The position numbers and the translations under genes were made by a program. DNA of 64,000 nucleotides. It comes from Streptomyces sp. CB02056. Lineage in GTDB: Bacteria; Actinomycetota; Actinomycetes; Streptomycetales; Streptomycetaceae. The notes under the pieces were generated by a model. The model was not told the origin of the DNA. It saw nothing but the letters and a program-made list of their open reading frames with translations, and ran no database searches. The stretch spans positions 62,001 through 126,000 of the forward strand of contig NZ_LIPD01000015.1 of the NCBI RefSeq assembly GCF_001905545.1. The letters are read 5' to 3'. Shown here piece after piece: positions 40,204 through 48,530 of the stretch (its first letter is position 1; each line of letters starts with the position of its first letter).

Positions 40204-41045
40204 GCACCGACTTTCAGCAGGCACGGGTTGCTCTCGGTGCCCGGATGCGTGAACTCCGCACCGAGAGCGGCTTGTCCGGCCGCGCCCTGGCCGCGCTGTT
40301 GGGTTGGCCGCAGTCCAAGGTCAGCAAGTTGGAGAATGGAAGGCAGTCGCCCGGCACAGCGGATCTGGTCGCGTGGGCGGAGGCCGTCGGCAGGCCTGAC
40401 GCCGCTGCCGAACTCGTGGGCCGACTACGGACGCTGGAGACGCAGTACCGGTCGTGGAGGCGCCAGCTCGCGGGTGGCGCGCGACCGGTGCAGGAGGCGC
40501 ATGCCGCGCAGGGAAAGAAGACCGGGCATCGTCAGTCGTTCGATCCGACTCTCATTCCCGGCCTGCTGCAGACGGCTGAGTACGCTCGGGCGGTCCTCGC
40601 CCGATACACCAGGGTTCATCCCTCGATCCGTGATGTCGAGGCGGCGGTGGCGGCTCGGATGGAGCGCCAGAGGGTGCTCGCCGATCGCTCGCGTTCGTTC
40701 CACTTCCTGGTGTGGGAAGGGGCGCTCCTGTCCCGTCTCTGCTCGCCGGCCGTGATGGCCGCCCAGATGAGGGCTTTGATGCCGTGGCTGGCGGGTGGGA
40801 ACGTTCGGTTGGGTATCGTTCCTTTTGAGGCCGATCTGCAAGTGCCTGCGGGAGTCGGGTTCTCGATCCATGACGGCACGTTGGTGATCACCGAGTCCTG
40901 GCACGCGGAGATGTGGCTGGACGATCCGGCGGACGTCGCGCTCCACATCCGGGCATGGGACGCGCTGGCGGAGAGCGCCGTGTACGGTCCGGCGGCACAC
41001 CGGGTGATCGTCAGGTCCTGGCGGGTGCCGCGTGATGATCACTGA
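40200..41045 (+). CDS. XRE-family regulator with DUF5753 domain (1)
   Basis: A 281-aa WhiJ-like regulator. The XRE helix-turn-helix spans about residues 8-65 (MRELRTESGLSGRALAALLG; WPQSKVSKLENGRQSPGT) and DUF5753 about 90-275 (FDPTLIPGLLQTAEYARAVL, RQRVLADRSRSFHFLVWEG, VRLGIVPFEADLQVPAGVG, AEMWLDDPADVALHIRAWD). Family members repress developmental genes and respond to small partner proteins. The GTG start overlaps the DUF6879 stop (GTGA). The shared motif upstream of the operon is a candidate binding site for it. Confidence 0.88.
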   Translation: MSTDFQQARVALGARMRELRTESGLSGRALAALLGWPQSKVSKLENGRQSPGTADLVAWAEAVGRPDAAAELVGRLRTLETQYRSWRRQLAGGARPVQEAHAAQGKKTGHRQSFDPTLIPGLLQTAEYARAVLARYTRVHPSIRDVEAAVAARMERQRVLADRSRSFHFLVWEGALLSRLCSPAVMAAQMRALMPWLAGGNVRLGIVPFEADLQVPAGVGFSIHDGTLVITESWHAEMWLDDPADVALHIRAWDALAESAVYGPAAHRVIVRSWRVPRDDH

Positions 41046-41159
41046 GGAAGCAGGGTCCTTCTGTCGGCGGGTCCTTGCGGAGAGCAAGGGCCCGCCGGGC
41101 GGCGAACAACGGTCCCCGTCGCCGTGGACGACGGCGTCGGAGCGGTTCGGTGGGGTGTC

Positions 41160-41194
41160 TGCGCAGGAAGTCGGGCGGGCCGACTTCCTGCGCA
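41160..41194. terminator. Family hairpin B between convergent regulator genes
   Basis: TGCGCAGGAAGTCGG (41160-41174), loop GCGGG, CCGACTTCCTGCGCA (41180-41194): a perfect 15-bp stem between the XRE operon (plus) and the DUF397 gene (minus). Same core as hairpins A and C, different outer stem. Confidence 0.8.
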
Positions 41195-41200
41195 CAGGGT

Positions 41201-41392
41201 TCAGGCGTGGCGGTCGAACTCGCCGGCTTTGAGGGCGTGGAGGAGGGCGGCGAAGGTGGTGGGGGTGGTGCGGAGGGTGAGGTGGCCCTCGTCGGACTCG
41301 CGGAGTTCGACAGCGCCGCTCACCGTACGGACCTCCACACACTCATTGGTCGCGCCGCTGTAGCTGGACTTCTGCCAGTGGGACTCAGGCAT
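41201..41392 (-). CDS. DUF397 small protein (WhiJ-cluster partner)
   Basis: A 63-aa DUF397 protein with the hallmarks WQKSSYSGATNECVEV and VELRESDEGHLTLRTTPTTF, then AALLHALKAGEFD. DUF397 proteins, a group that includes BldB-like proteins, work with the neighbouring WhiJ-type XRE regulator. Its ATG (41390-41392) overlaps the upstream XRE stop by 8 nt, indicating coupled translation. Confidence 0.92.
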   Translation of the reverse strand: MPESHWQKSSYSGATNECVEVRTVSGAVELRESDEGHLTLRTTPTTFAALLHALKAGEFDRHA

Positions 41393-42248
41393 TGCTGTTC
41401 TCCGCTTCCTTCCTGGCAGATTGAATGAGGTCCCGCGACTTCTCCTGGGAGAGTGCCAGGTCGTCCAAGCGATCGAAGATGGTTCGATGCATGGCCAGGT
41501 CTGCTGGGGAGTCGAAGAACAGGACGCCTTGGGCAACATCCATCTGGACAGTGTCCAGCTCGGGAATCGGCCCTCTGGCGAACGTGAGGTTCTCGGAAGC
41601 GCCTGGGAATGTGGCGACAGCGAATGGCACTACACGGATCAAGATCCCCGGGTGCTCGGAGTCTTTGAGGAGCGCATCGAGCTGCTCGGCAAGGACCTTG
41701 GGACCACCAAACTGCATCCGCAGCGCGGCTTCATGGACGAACGCCTGGAGTCGAGTCTTGCCCGAGCGAACTATCTGCTGCCGTTGCACGCGGAAGGCGG
41801 TGCGGAGGTCGATCTCCGCATGGGACAGCGGGGGACAGACCCGCGTGAAGACTGCGGAGGCATAGGCGCCGGTCTGCAGCAAGCCCGGGATGTAGGTGGT
41901 CGTGCAGGTGGAGAGTGCCGTGGCATAGCTCTCGATCTCTGCGACTTCGAGGAAGTCTCCCGTCAGGACTTCGCGATACTCCTCCCACCAACCTCGCCCA
42001 CGCTCGCCGATCATCTCGGCGAGGGCGTCGACCAGCGGGGGATTGGCGCAATGGCATGCAGTGGCGATGGTGCGGAGACGGTCGACACTGATGCCGATTC
42101 GTCCTGATTCCATCTGAGTGACCTGAGCCGGACTCATTCCGACAATACGGCCCAACTCTGAGCCACCGTAGCCAGCCCGTTCGCGCATTCTCCGCAGCTC
42201 AGTGCCAAGCCTGCGTTGACGGAGCGTTGGGTTCGATCGTGGCGGCAT
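41385..42248 (-). CDS. XRE-family regulator with DUF5753 domain (2, WhiJ-like)
   Basis: A 287-aa regulator. The helix-turn-helix lies at about 12-70 (LGTELRRMRERAGYGGSELG; IVGMSPAQVTQMESGRIG) and DUF5753 at about 100-280 (TTYIPGLLQTGAYASAVFTR, RQQIVRSGKTRLQAFVHEA, ILIRVVPFAVATFPGASEN). The DNA has visibly lower GC and less biased codon use than its neighbours. With the overlapping DUF397 gene and the divergent HATPase gene it forms the three-part WhiJ/AbaA-like cluster seen in many copies in streptomycetes. Confidence 0.9.
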   Translation of the reverse strand: MPPRSNPTLRQRRLGTELRRMRERAGYGGSELGRIVGMSPAQVTQMESGRIGISVDRLRTIATACHCANPPLVDALAEMIGERGRGWWEEYREVLTGDFLEVAEIESYATALSTCTTTYIPGLLQTGAYASAVFTRVCPPLSHAEIDLRTAFRVQRQQIVRSGKTRLQAFVHEAALRMQFGGPKVLAEQLDALLKDSEHPGILIRVVPFAVATFPGASENLTFARGPIPELDTVQMDVAQGVLFFDSPADLAMHRTIFDRLDDLALSQEKSRDLIQSARKEAENSNA

Positions 42249-42314
42249 GGCTTCCTTCCAGGCGTGCGTGTGGCCAGTGTGCCGCGCGCGTCGAGCGGCG
42301 GTCCACCAGTTACC

Positions 42315-42324
42315 ACCCTAGGGT
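42315..42324. promoter_or_regulatory. Palindrome with distal repeat in WhiJ-cluster promoter region
   Basis: ACCCTAGGGT (42315-42324) is a perfect palindrome; CTAGGGT recurs at 42365-42371. The 263-bp gap between the divergent XRE and HATPase genes also holds a GGATACT -10-like element at about 42350. A plausible operator, not proven. Confidence 0.4.
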
Positions 42325-42511
42325 GAACTTCCCCCAAGAGTGGAAAATTGGATACTGGCCTGCGCTAGGGTCGATCTCACATCGATCCGACGGATCGTCA
42401 GTAACGCCTGCTAGCAAGCACCGCAGAGCAGCCATGTCCTTCTCCACGGCCTGGCTCACGGCGACACATGTTCCGCCGGTTCCCCCTCACTCACGCCTCG
42501 GGAGAACTCCC

Positions 42512-42877
42512 ATGCGTCACATCAACACCCCCACCATCGCGGTCGCGCGGCAGACGCTCCGCAACACCATGACCCGCGTCGGCTGGTCCGCCTCGCCGAT
42601 CTTCGACGCGCAGCTCGCGCTCTGCGAGCTCCTCGTCAACGCCTGGCGGCACACCGAAACCCCCGCGCCGCTGGTCGAGATCATCTCCGAGGGGGACGTC
42701 CTCCGGGTCTCCGTCACGGACGAGAGCCCGGTGCTGCCCTCCAGCCCGCCGCTGTCCCTGCTCGCCGAGTCCGGCCGGGGCCTTCAGCTCGTGGCCGCCC
42801 TCACTCACGGCTGGGGTGTCGACCCGCACGAGCGTGCCAAATCCGTCTGGTTCGAGCTGCGGAAGGGCGCCGTCTGA
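42512..42877 (+). CDS. HATPase_c anti-sigma-like ATP-binding protein
   Basis: A 121-aa GHKL-fold protein of the RsbW/AbaA-like type. The N-box is FDAQLALCELLVNAWRHTET, the G1-like segment is LRVSVTDESPVLPSS and the G2 segment is LAESGRGLQLVAALTHGWGV. Such proteins act as anti-sigma factors or partners in WhiJ-type clusters. ATG 42512 has GGGAGAAC 6 nt upstream; ATG 42434 would add 26 residues. It overlaps the next gene by TGATG. Confidence 0.8.
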   Translation: MRHINTPTIAVARQTLRNTMTRVGWSASPIFDAQLALCELLVNAWRHTETPAPLVEIISEGDVLRVSVTDESPVLPSSPPLSLLAESGRGLQLVAALTHGWGVDPHERAKSVWFELRKGAV

Positions 42878-43137
42878 TGATCTACCGCCCCGGCCGTCAC
42901 CCGATGCTGCCGACCGACCCCCGGATCCGCTACTACACCGAGGACCACATCAGCGCCCTCCTGGACGAAGTCGTGGAGCGGGGACGCGAGTTCGGCCTCA
43001 TCTTCCCCTCGATCGGCACCGACCGGACCATGGACGGCCGCGTCCTCGTCCGCTTCAACACGGCGCCGGCCTCAACTCTCCTCAACCTCCTCACCCTGCT
43101 CCTCGACGCCGAGCGCAGGACCTCGTGCGATACCTGA
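42877..43137 (+). CDS. Hypothetical protein, 86 aa
   Basis: A soluble 86-aa protein starting MIYRPGRHPMLPTDPRIRYY, with EDHISALLDEVVERGREFG and a C-terminal TLLNLLTLLLDAERR helix. It is translationally coupled to the HATPase gene (TGATG) and overlaps the next small membrane gene. No family is recognised. Confidence 0.6.
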   Translation: MIYRPGRHPMLPTDPRIRYYTEDHISALLDEVVERGREFGLIFPSIGTDRTMDGRVLVRFNTAPASTLLNLLTLLLDAERRTSCDT

Positions 43138-43241
43138 TCGGGACGGCCTTCGCCGTCCTCCTCGCCCTCGCGACCGCCATCGTCGCCCTGGGCATCGTCA
43201 CCACCCTCCGCGCGGCCCCGCCGCCCGACCAGGACGCCTGA
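43125..43241 (+). CDS. Small single-pass membrane protein (38 aa)
   Basis: A 38-residue peptide (GTG start) with one hydrophobic helix, YLIGTAFAVLLALATAIVAL, and a short charged tail. GCAGGA lies 5 nt upstream and the gene overlaps the end of the preceding gene, forming the end of the HATPase operon. Too short for standard ORF calls; function unknown. Confidence 0.5.
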   Translation: MRYLIGTAFAVLLALATAIVALGIVTTLRAAPPPDQDA

Positions 43242-43352
43242 CCCCGCCAGCCCCCGCCGCCCACGCGCCGGGGGCTCCGGCGCTGCTTCAATCACGCCCT
43301 TGACGGCCCTTCACCGGCGGGGCCATGGTCCAGGTCATCCCCAGGTCGGACA

Positions 43353-43886
43353 GTGAGGTCAACGACGGTGGCAACGGCGGTTCGTGAGCAGTTGGCCAAG
43401 GCGCGGCGCTCGGCGGTGCATCTGGAGATGCGCGACAGCTACATGCCGGACGACCCCGAGTTCATCGCCTGGCAGCAGGGCAAGCGGCTCGATCCGGCGG
43501 ACCGCGAGTCCTGGTGGCGGTCGTGGCTGGACGTGGTGGCTGAGGCAACTGGCCGTGGGGTCGCCATGCGCCGTCTGCGTGTCGTCTCCGAGCCGGTGAC
43601 CGACTACATCCGGTACGAGTACGACGTGACGTTCCCGAACGTCGCGGCGGGGGAGGACGTGCGGTGGCTGCCGCGCTCCCGCGCCGGCGACCTGCTCCTG
43701 CCCGGTCTGGACGGCTGGGTCATGGACGACGAGGTGGTGATCCTGCACCACTTCACCGGGGACGGGCGGTGGGCCGAGGCCGGCATGGAGGTCCGGACCG
43801 ATCCGGACCTGGCCCAGCGGTACCTGGCGGCCTACGAGGTCGCATGGGAACGGGCGACACCGCACGCGGACTACCGTCCCGCCTGA
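43353..43886 (+). CDS. DUF6879 family protein (2)
   Basis: A 177-aa DUF6879 protein: SAVHLEMRDSYMPDDPEF, MRRLRVVSEPVTDYIRYEYD, NVAAGEDVRWLPRSRAGDL, LDGWVMDDEVVILHHFTGDG and AWERATPHADYRPA. It is a shorter paralogue of 39448-40203. The start may be GTG 43353 or GTG 43368. It follows the WhiJ-like cluster on the plus strand but after a 111-bp gap, so it may have its own promoter. Confidence 0.8.
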   Translation: MRSTTVATAVREQLAKARRSAVHLEMRDSYMPDDPEFIAWQQGKRLDPADRESWWRSWLDVVAEATGRGVAMRRLRVVSEPVTDYIRYEYDVTFPNVAAGEDVRWLPRSRAGDLLLPGLDGWVMDDEVVILHHFTGDGRWAEAGMEVRTDPDLAQRYLAAYEVAWERATPHADYRPA

Positions 43887-44239
43887 CCGACCGACCGTCC
43901 ATGGCCGTCCCGGCATCAGCCCCTGCCACCCCGGTAGCGACTCGCACGGACCGGGAAGATCCAAGCGCCCGCCCGGTGGAGGTGGCGCGGGAGGTGGGCG
44001 GGGCCGGCCGAGGGCGCGGGGAAATCCGGTTGCCGCGGGCCGCCGTCCCGATCATGATCTCCCGCATGGACTTTTGATGACTGCCACGTAGTACGTACCT
44101 GTCGCGCGATCGACCTCGGAGCCTGACGAACCGGCCCCGGGGCGATCGGTCGCGCCCCTCGTGAGCATCCGTCAGAGAGCGGGAGCCGCCGACTGAGTTC
44201 GGCATGCCCTCCTGCTGAGTCCTGAAAGACCCCACACAC
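43887..44239. other. Gap upstream of the DUF1062 gene
   Basis: A 353-bp region between two plus-strand genes. No coding signal is convincing. It contains the AT-richer patch TGACTGCCACGTAGTACGTA near 44080-44100, a possible promoter, and a purine-poor leader before ATG 44240. No strong terminator hairpin is seen. Confidence 0.45.
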
Positions 44240-44944
44240 ATGAATACCGACCGCAAGGCCCTGTGGGCCGTGCGTCAGTCCGCCCTGCCCACCGTCGTCC
44301 GGCCCTGCCCCGACTGCCCCGGCACGCGGCACCGCGCCTCGGGGAAGATCCGCGTCAACGCGAACGGCAAGCTGCTCGACGTCTGGCTGCTGCTGAGCTG
44401 TGCGACGTGCGACCGGACCTCGAAGGTGCCCGTCCACGAGCGCGCCCACGTCTCGACGCTGGAGCCGGCCCGGCTGGTGGCGTACGAGACCAACGACCCG
44501 GCAGCGGTGCGGGAGTTGGTGATGAGCGCGTCGCTCGCGGCGAAGAACCGGTACCGGCTCGACTGGACCGGGACGTGGGAGCTGGAGGCCCGCATGCCGC
44601 TGTACGCGCTCGACGACCCGAACCCGCTCCCGGTGCGGGTGCGCTTCGAGCTGCCCGCGCCGGTCCGGGTGGAGCGGCTGCTCCAGCTCGGTCTCGGCCT
44701 GAGCCGGGCCGAGGTGCGCCGTCTGGTCGCGGACGGCCGGATCGGCCTGCCGTTCGCGCCGGACGCCAAGGCGCACCAGGACTTCGAACTCACCATCCAC
44801 GGACCCGGTTCCGTCGACGCGGCCAAACACGCGAAGTCCCCCGACGCGCCCGCCGCCGAACGCACCGACCCGGCCCGGATCGGGCTGCCGCCCGCACCCG
44901 GCCGGGACCTCCCACGCCGGGCCACGGCGGTCGGCAGCACCTGA
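44240..44944 (+). CDS. DUF1062 domain protein
   Basis: A 234-aa protein with a zinc-ribbon-like N-terminus (VVRPCPDCPGT ... LLSCATCDRTSKVPVHER, two CxxC pairs). The middle is of DUF1062 type (LVAYETNDPAAVRELV, NRYRLDWTGTWELEARMP), followed by LGLGLSRAEVRRLVADGRI, which resembles an S4-type RNA-binding helix pair. DUF1062 function is unknown; RNA binding is inferred. The C-terminal 45 residues are low-complexity. Confidence 0.85.
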   Translation: MNTDRKALWAVRQSALPTVVRPCPDCPGTRHRASGKIRVNANGKLLDVWLLLSCATCDRTSKVPVHERAHVSTLEPARLVAYETNDPAAVRELVMSASLAAKNRYRLDWTGTWELEARMPLYALDDPNPLPVRVRFELPAPVRVERLLQLGLGLSRAEVRRLVADGRIGLPFAPDAKAHQDFELTIHGPGSVDAAKHAKSPDAPAAERTDPARIGLPPAPGRDLPRRATAVGST

Positions 44945-45009
44945 TCGGTCGGGCGGACGGCCTGCTCGCGATGGACGAGGAGGCCGCCGACACCGTCCGC
45001 GTCCCCGAT

Positions 45010-45042
45010 CCGGCCCGCCCGCGTCCCGCGCGGGCGGGCCGG
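45010..45042. terminator. Bidirectional hairpin between convergent genes
   Basis: CCGGCCCGCCCGCG (45010-45023) pairs with CGCGGGCGGGCCGG (45029-45042): a perfect 14-bp stem between the DUF1062 gene and the deaminase-lectin fusion. Confidence 0.7.
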
Positions 45043-45111
45043 CCGCGGCAGCGGTCAAGGCCGCGGGATTCTCCCTCGGCAGATCGTCGGGGACGGGCAG
45101 CGCGGGCCGGC

Positions 45112-47568
45112 TCAGAACCGGTGCATGCAGTACAGGCCGCCGTAGTAGGGCGTGAGGTCGAGCCCGGAGCTCGAGTAGACGTCGGGGATGTGTTCCGGGA
45201 CGCTCCACTCGTCGCCGAGTTCGTGGAGCCGGGTCCACCAGAGCGACCCGTAGTAGGCGTTCTCGTAGACGAAGTAGACGCAGTACAGGTAGTCGTTGAA
45301 CCGGGCGATGGCGGGCCGGTAGCCGGTGCGGATCGGGTTCCCGTCGGTGTCCACCATGGGCTCGTCGGAACTCCACTCGTCCGTCGCGCTGTTGTAGGTG
45401 ATGAGGTACAGCTCGTCCCCGCCGCGGTCGTGCACGCAGTACAGGTCGTTCTTGAAGCGTTCGACGACCGGTGCCCGGGCGACCTCGATGTCGCCGGGGA
45501 CCAGCCGGTCGGTGCCCCAGGTCGCGGTGGCGGTGTCGTGGGTGATCCACCGCAGGAAGCCGTCCTCGTCGTCGTGCACGCAGTACAGGAGGCCGTCGTA
45601 GACGGTGGTCGCGGCCGGGTTGGTCGACCGGACCGCGACGTCCCGGTCGTCCTCCACCGGCCGGTGCGGGGACCAACCATGCTCGGGGCCCTCCGAGTTG
45701 TAGCGCGTCCACCACAGGCGGGCGTCGTCCTCGGTGCGGTGGTTCACGCAGTACAGGAAGTCGTTGGCGTGCTGCACCGCGACCTGGTCGGACGCGAGCA
45801 CGTAGTTGCCCTCGACGTCGTTGACGAAGAGCCTGGTGTACCAGGTGTCGTCCTCCTTCTGGTAGCGGTTGCACATCATCTGGAAGGGTTTCCAGCCGCC
45901 CGTGCCGAGGGACCAGAGCGAGTCCTTGTACACGTCGATGCCGGGACCGAAGGGGACGCTGATGGTGGTGCCCCGCTCCTTCGACCAGCCGGTCTCGGGG
46001 TCGTAGACCGTCCACCGCATGTAGTTGCGCTCAGAGGTCCGTTGCCACCGCTTCCCCCCGCCGGCGTCGAACCGGCGGACGGGCTCGCGCCCGGACCCGG
46101 TGGGCGCGTCGTCGGCGTCCCGCTCGTGGGCGAGCCGGCCGTTGAGGTAGGTGGCCAGGACGGCGCGGTCGTCCCCCATCAGCGCGAAGGTGAACAGGAG
46201 TTCGCCGAGGGAGCCGGCGTTGGAGGTGCGGGCGGAGAGCAGCGGGGTGGCGTCCGGGTCGAGGACGATGAAGTCGGCCTCGTGCCCCGGTTCCAGTGAG
46301 CCGACGAGGTGGTCGAGGCGCATCGCCGAGGCCGAGCCGACGGTCGCCAGGTAGAACAGCTTGACCCCGGTCATCGGGAAGTCCCGCAGGGCGCCGACCT
46401 TGTAGGCCTCGCCCGCGGTCTGGAGCAGGGAGAGGCTGGTGCCGCCGCCGACGTCGGAGCCGAGTCCGACCAGTACCCGCCGGAGGGGGTCGGTGGCGCG
46501 GGGCATGTCGAACAGGCCGGAGCCCAGGAAGAGGTTGGACGTCGGGCAGTGCGCGATGCCGCTGCCGGTCTCGTACAGGCGCTTCCACTCGCGCTCGGAC
46601 AGGTGCACGGCGTGGGCGAAGACCGCGCCGGGGCCGAGCAGGCCGTACGTCTCGTAGACGTCGACGTAGTCCTCGCACTCCGGGAACAGCTGGTGGACCT
46701 TCGCCACCTCGACCTGGTTCTCCGCCAGGTGGGTCTGCAGGAGCGTGCCGGGGTACTCCCGCCAGAGCTCCCCGGCCGCGCGCAGCATCCCGGGGGTGCA
46801 GGCGACGGCGAACCGCGGGGTGACGGCGTAGATGCTGCGGCCGACCCCGTGCCACCGTTCGATCAGCTCCCTGGACTGCTCGTAGCCCACCTCGGGGGAG
46901 GCGTCGAGCAGTTCGGGCGGGGCCGCGCACTCCTCGCTGTCCATCAGCACCTTGCCGGCCGCGAGCCGCATCCCGCGACCGACGCTCTCCGCGAACAGCG
47001 CGTCGACCGACTCCGGGTAGGTGGCGCAGTTGACCAGGGCCGTGGTCGTGCCGTTGCGCAGCAGCTCGTCGCAGAACAGGGCCGCGACGTCGCGGGCGTA
47101 GTCCGGGTCGGAGAACCGGGACTCCTCCGGGAAGACGTCCGCTCTGAGCCAGTCCAGCAGTTGGTTGCCGTAGGCGGCGATGATCCGGGTCTGCACGTAG
47201 TGGACGTGGGTGCTGACGAGGCCCGGGAGGATCAGCTTGTCGCGGTAGTGGACGATCTTCGTGTCGGGTGGGAGGCCGCGTACGAGGTCGCCGTAGTCCC
47301 CGGCCGCGACGATCTTCCCGTCCTCGCAGACCAGCAGCCCGTCCTCCACGTAGACGAGCGCGTCCCCGTCGTCCTCGCCCTCGGGCGTCAGGAACGGGTC
47401 GTCGCGGAACCACACCAGGCCGCCCCGGACGGCCGTCACCGCCGGGCGGCACCGGCCGGCCGCCCCGGCGGACGGTTCGCCGCCCGCTCGGGTGTCGCGG
47501 GTGTCGCGGGTGTCGCCGAGGCGGTCGGGTCCGCCGGGTCCGTCGTCGGAGAACGCAGAGGTTCGCAT
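45112..47568 (-). CDS. Guanine-deaminase-like amidohydrolase fused to lectin-like repeats
   Basis: An 818-aa fusion. Residues about 45-500 form a cyclic amidohydrolase close to guanine deaminase: the metal motif LPGLVSTHVHYVQT (HxH), the His of LLQTHLAENQVEVAKVHQLF, AHAVHLSEREW, HCPTSNLFLGSGLFDM and the catalytic Asp in VGLGSDVGGGTSL. It should convert guanine to xanthine, or act on a related base. Residues about 510-818 are an unrelated tail of repeats centred on LYCVH/LYCVN/LYCVY with W-T-x-Y blocks (FLYCVNHRTEDDARLWWTRY, LLYCVHDDEDGFLRWITHD, DLYCVHDRGGDELYLITYN), resembling fucose-lectin/PLL-type propeller repeats. No signal peptide is seen. ATG 47568 follows GGGAG. Confidence 0.85.
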   Translation of the reverse strand: MRTSAFSDDGPGGPDRLGDTRDTRDTRAGGEPSAGAAGRCRPAVTAVRGGLVWFRDDPFLTPEGEDDGDALVYVEDGLLVCEDGKIVAAGDYGDLVRGLPPDTKIVHYRDKLILPGLVSTHVHYVQTRIIAAYGNQLLDWLRADVFPEESRFSDPDYARDVAALFCDELLRNGTTTALVNCATYPESVDALFAESVGRGMRLAAGKVLMDSEECAAPPELLDASPEVGYEQSRELIERWHGVGRSIYAVTPRFAVACTPGMLRAAGELWREYPGTLLQTHLAENQVEVAKVHQLFPECEDYVDVYETYGLLGPGAVFAHAVHLSEREWKRLYETGSGIAHCPTSNLFLGSGLFDMPRATDPLRRVLVGLGSDVGGGTSLSLLQTAGEAYKVGALRDFPMTGVKLFYLATVGSASAMRLDHLVGSLEPGHEADFIVLDPDATPLLSARTSNAGSLGELLFTFALMGDDRAVLATYLNGRLAHERDADDAPTGSGREPVRRFDAGGGKRWQRTSERNYMRWTVYDPETGWSKERGTTISVPFGPGIDVYKDSLWSLGTGGWKPFQMMCNRYQKEDDTWYTRLFVNDVEGNYVLASDQVAVQHANDFLYCVNHRTEDDARLWWTRYNSEGPEHGWSPHRPVEDDRDVAVRSTNPAATTVYDGLLYCVHDDEDGFLRWITHDTATATWGTDRLVPGDIEVARAPVVERFKNDLYCVHDRGGDELYLITYNSATDEWSSDEPMVDTDGNPIRTGYRPAIARFNDYLYCVYFVYENAYYGSLWWTRLHELGDEWSVPEHIPDVYSSSGLDLTPYYGGLYCMHRF

Positions 47569-47839
47569 GGGGCTCACTCCCAAGGGGGGTTGAGGCGGCC
47601 GCGAGGCCCGTCCGAGGCTCCGGACTCCCTGTGCTCCCCACCGGACAGCAGGCCGGACGTGTGCGGACCGATCGGCCGCGAGGCGACTGCGCTCCCAGTC
47701 TCACGAGGGGCCGACCGGCGCTGCGCGCCGGATTCCGCCGGTCGAGTGGTCTTCGGCGGGACTGGCATAGGTGGGCCCTGGGCGGCCGACGCGCCCGGCC
47801 CCGCCGGTGCGGGGGAGCACCTTCCCGGGGCGACAGGGT
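47569..47839. other. Region upstream of the deaminase-lectin gene
   Basis: A 271-bp non-coding stretch holding the deaminase-lectin promoter region. No gene or clear regulatory element is recognised. Confidence 0.4.
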
Positions 47840-48148
47840 CGTCGGACAGAAGGAGCGCGAGCTCGACACCCGGCACCGGGACGTGGAGGAGAACGGGCGG
47901 TACGACACCGTCCGGAACGTCGGCATGGGCCGGTACCCGGCCGTCGACGGCGACGACGCCGTCCTGAGCGACAACCCGGCGGACCGGGACGTGGCGCTGG
48001 AGAACCAGGGCCGCTTCAAGACCGCGGTGGTCGGCGACGGCAGGGCCCTGTCCCTGACCGGCGGCAAGGACAGCGCCCCGGTGGAGCCGACCGGCTCCAC
48101 GGGGGTGAAGCCCAGCAGTGGTACTTCCAGAGCCGCGACGACGACTGA
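47840..48148 (+). pseudogene. Ricin/trefoil-like remnant with a frameshift
   Basis: One frame reads RYDTVRNVGMGRYPAVDGDD, then FKTAVVGDGRALSLTGGKD and APVEPTGSTG, which looks like a beta-trefoil or lectin-type repeat. The expected QxW ending (EAQQWYFQSRDDD followed by a stop at 48148) is in a different frame. The shift falls at a GGGGG run near 48102; one extra G would restore STGGEAQQWYF. No start codon or ribosome binding site is evident, so it is a decayed fragment or a sequencing-frame error in a longer gene. Confidence 0.4.
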
Positions 48149-48530
48149 GACGCGCCCCGGAGCGGCTTTCGGCGGGGCGTGGACCCTGGCAAGGACTGTG
48201 GCCGGCGAAGCGGCGCGGCTCACTGCCGTCCGGCGGCGGGCGTGATCGGCCCGCCCGATGCGCCAGCCCTCCATGCCCCGCCCGCCGCCTGACCGCCACC
48301 TCGCGGCCGCCACTGACGCCGCACCGCTGTCCTCGGGTTGCGGCTCCGCCACGACCGCGGCCTCCGGCAGCCCTACCCCGTGCGGCACCCCGCCGCCGAC
48401 CGCGCCCGGCGTGCCGCAGCCGACGACAGTTGCCCAGGGCGGGGCGCGGATCACCCGCTGTCAGCTTGAGTTGTCGGTTGGCCTGGCGTGTGCTGCCAGG
48501 CCAGCCGGACTCATTTCCTCCTGCCAGCTG
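48149..48530. other. Gap downstream of the 1450-aa secreted protein gene
   Basis: A 382-bp region without a convincing gene. It contains the terminator hairpin at 48479-48503 and two direct GCTGTCAG octamers near 48456 and 48525. Confidence 0.4.
48479..48503 (-). terminator. Hairpin after the 1450-aa secreted protein gene
   Basis: TGGCCTGGC (48479-48487) pairs with GCCAGGCCA (48495-48503), 28 bp past the stop codon on the minus strand. Confidence 0.55.

Noticed and set aside
41032..41232. 66-codon ORF after the XRE-DUF5753 gene
   Set aside because: It reads straight through family hairpin B and has no ribosome binding site of its own beyond the overlap.
47569..48245. Arg/Gly-rich plus-strand ORF of about 325 codons starting inside the deaminase-lectin gene
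   Set aside because: Its first two thirds are antisense to the deaminase gene; only the last part resembles a real protein and is reported as a remnant.
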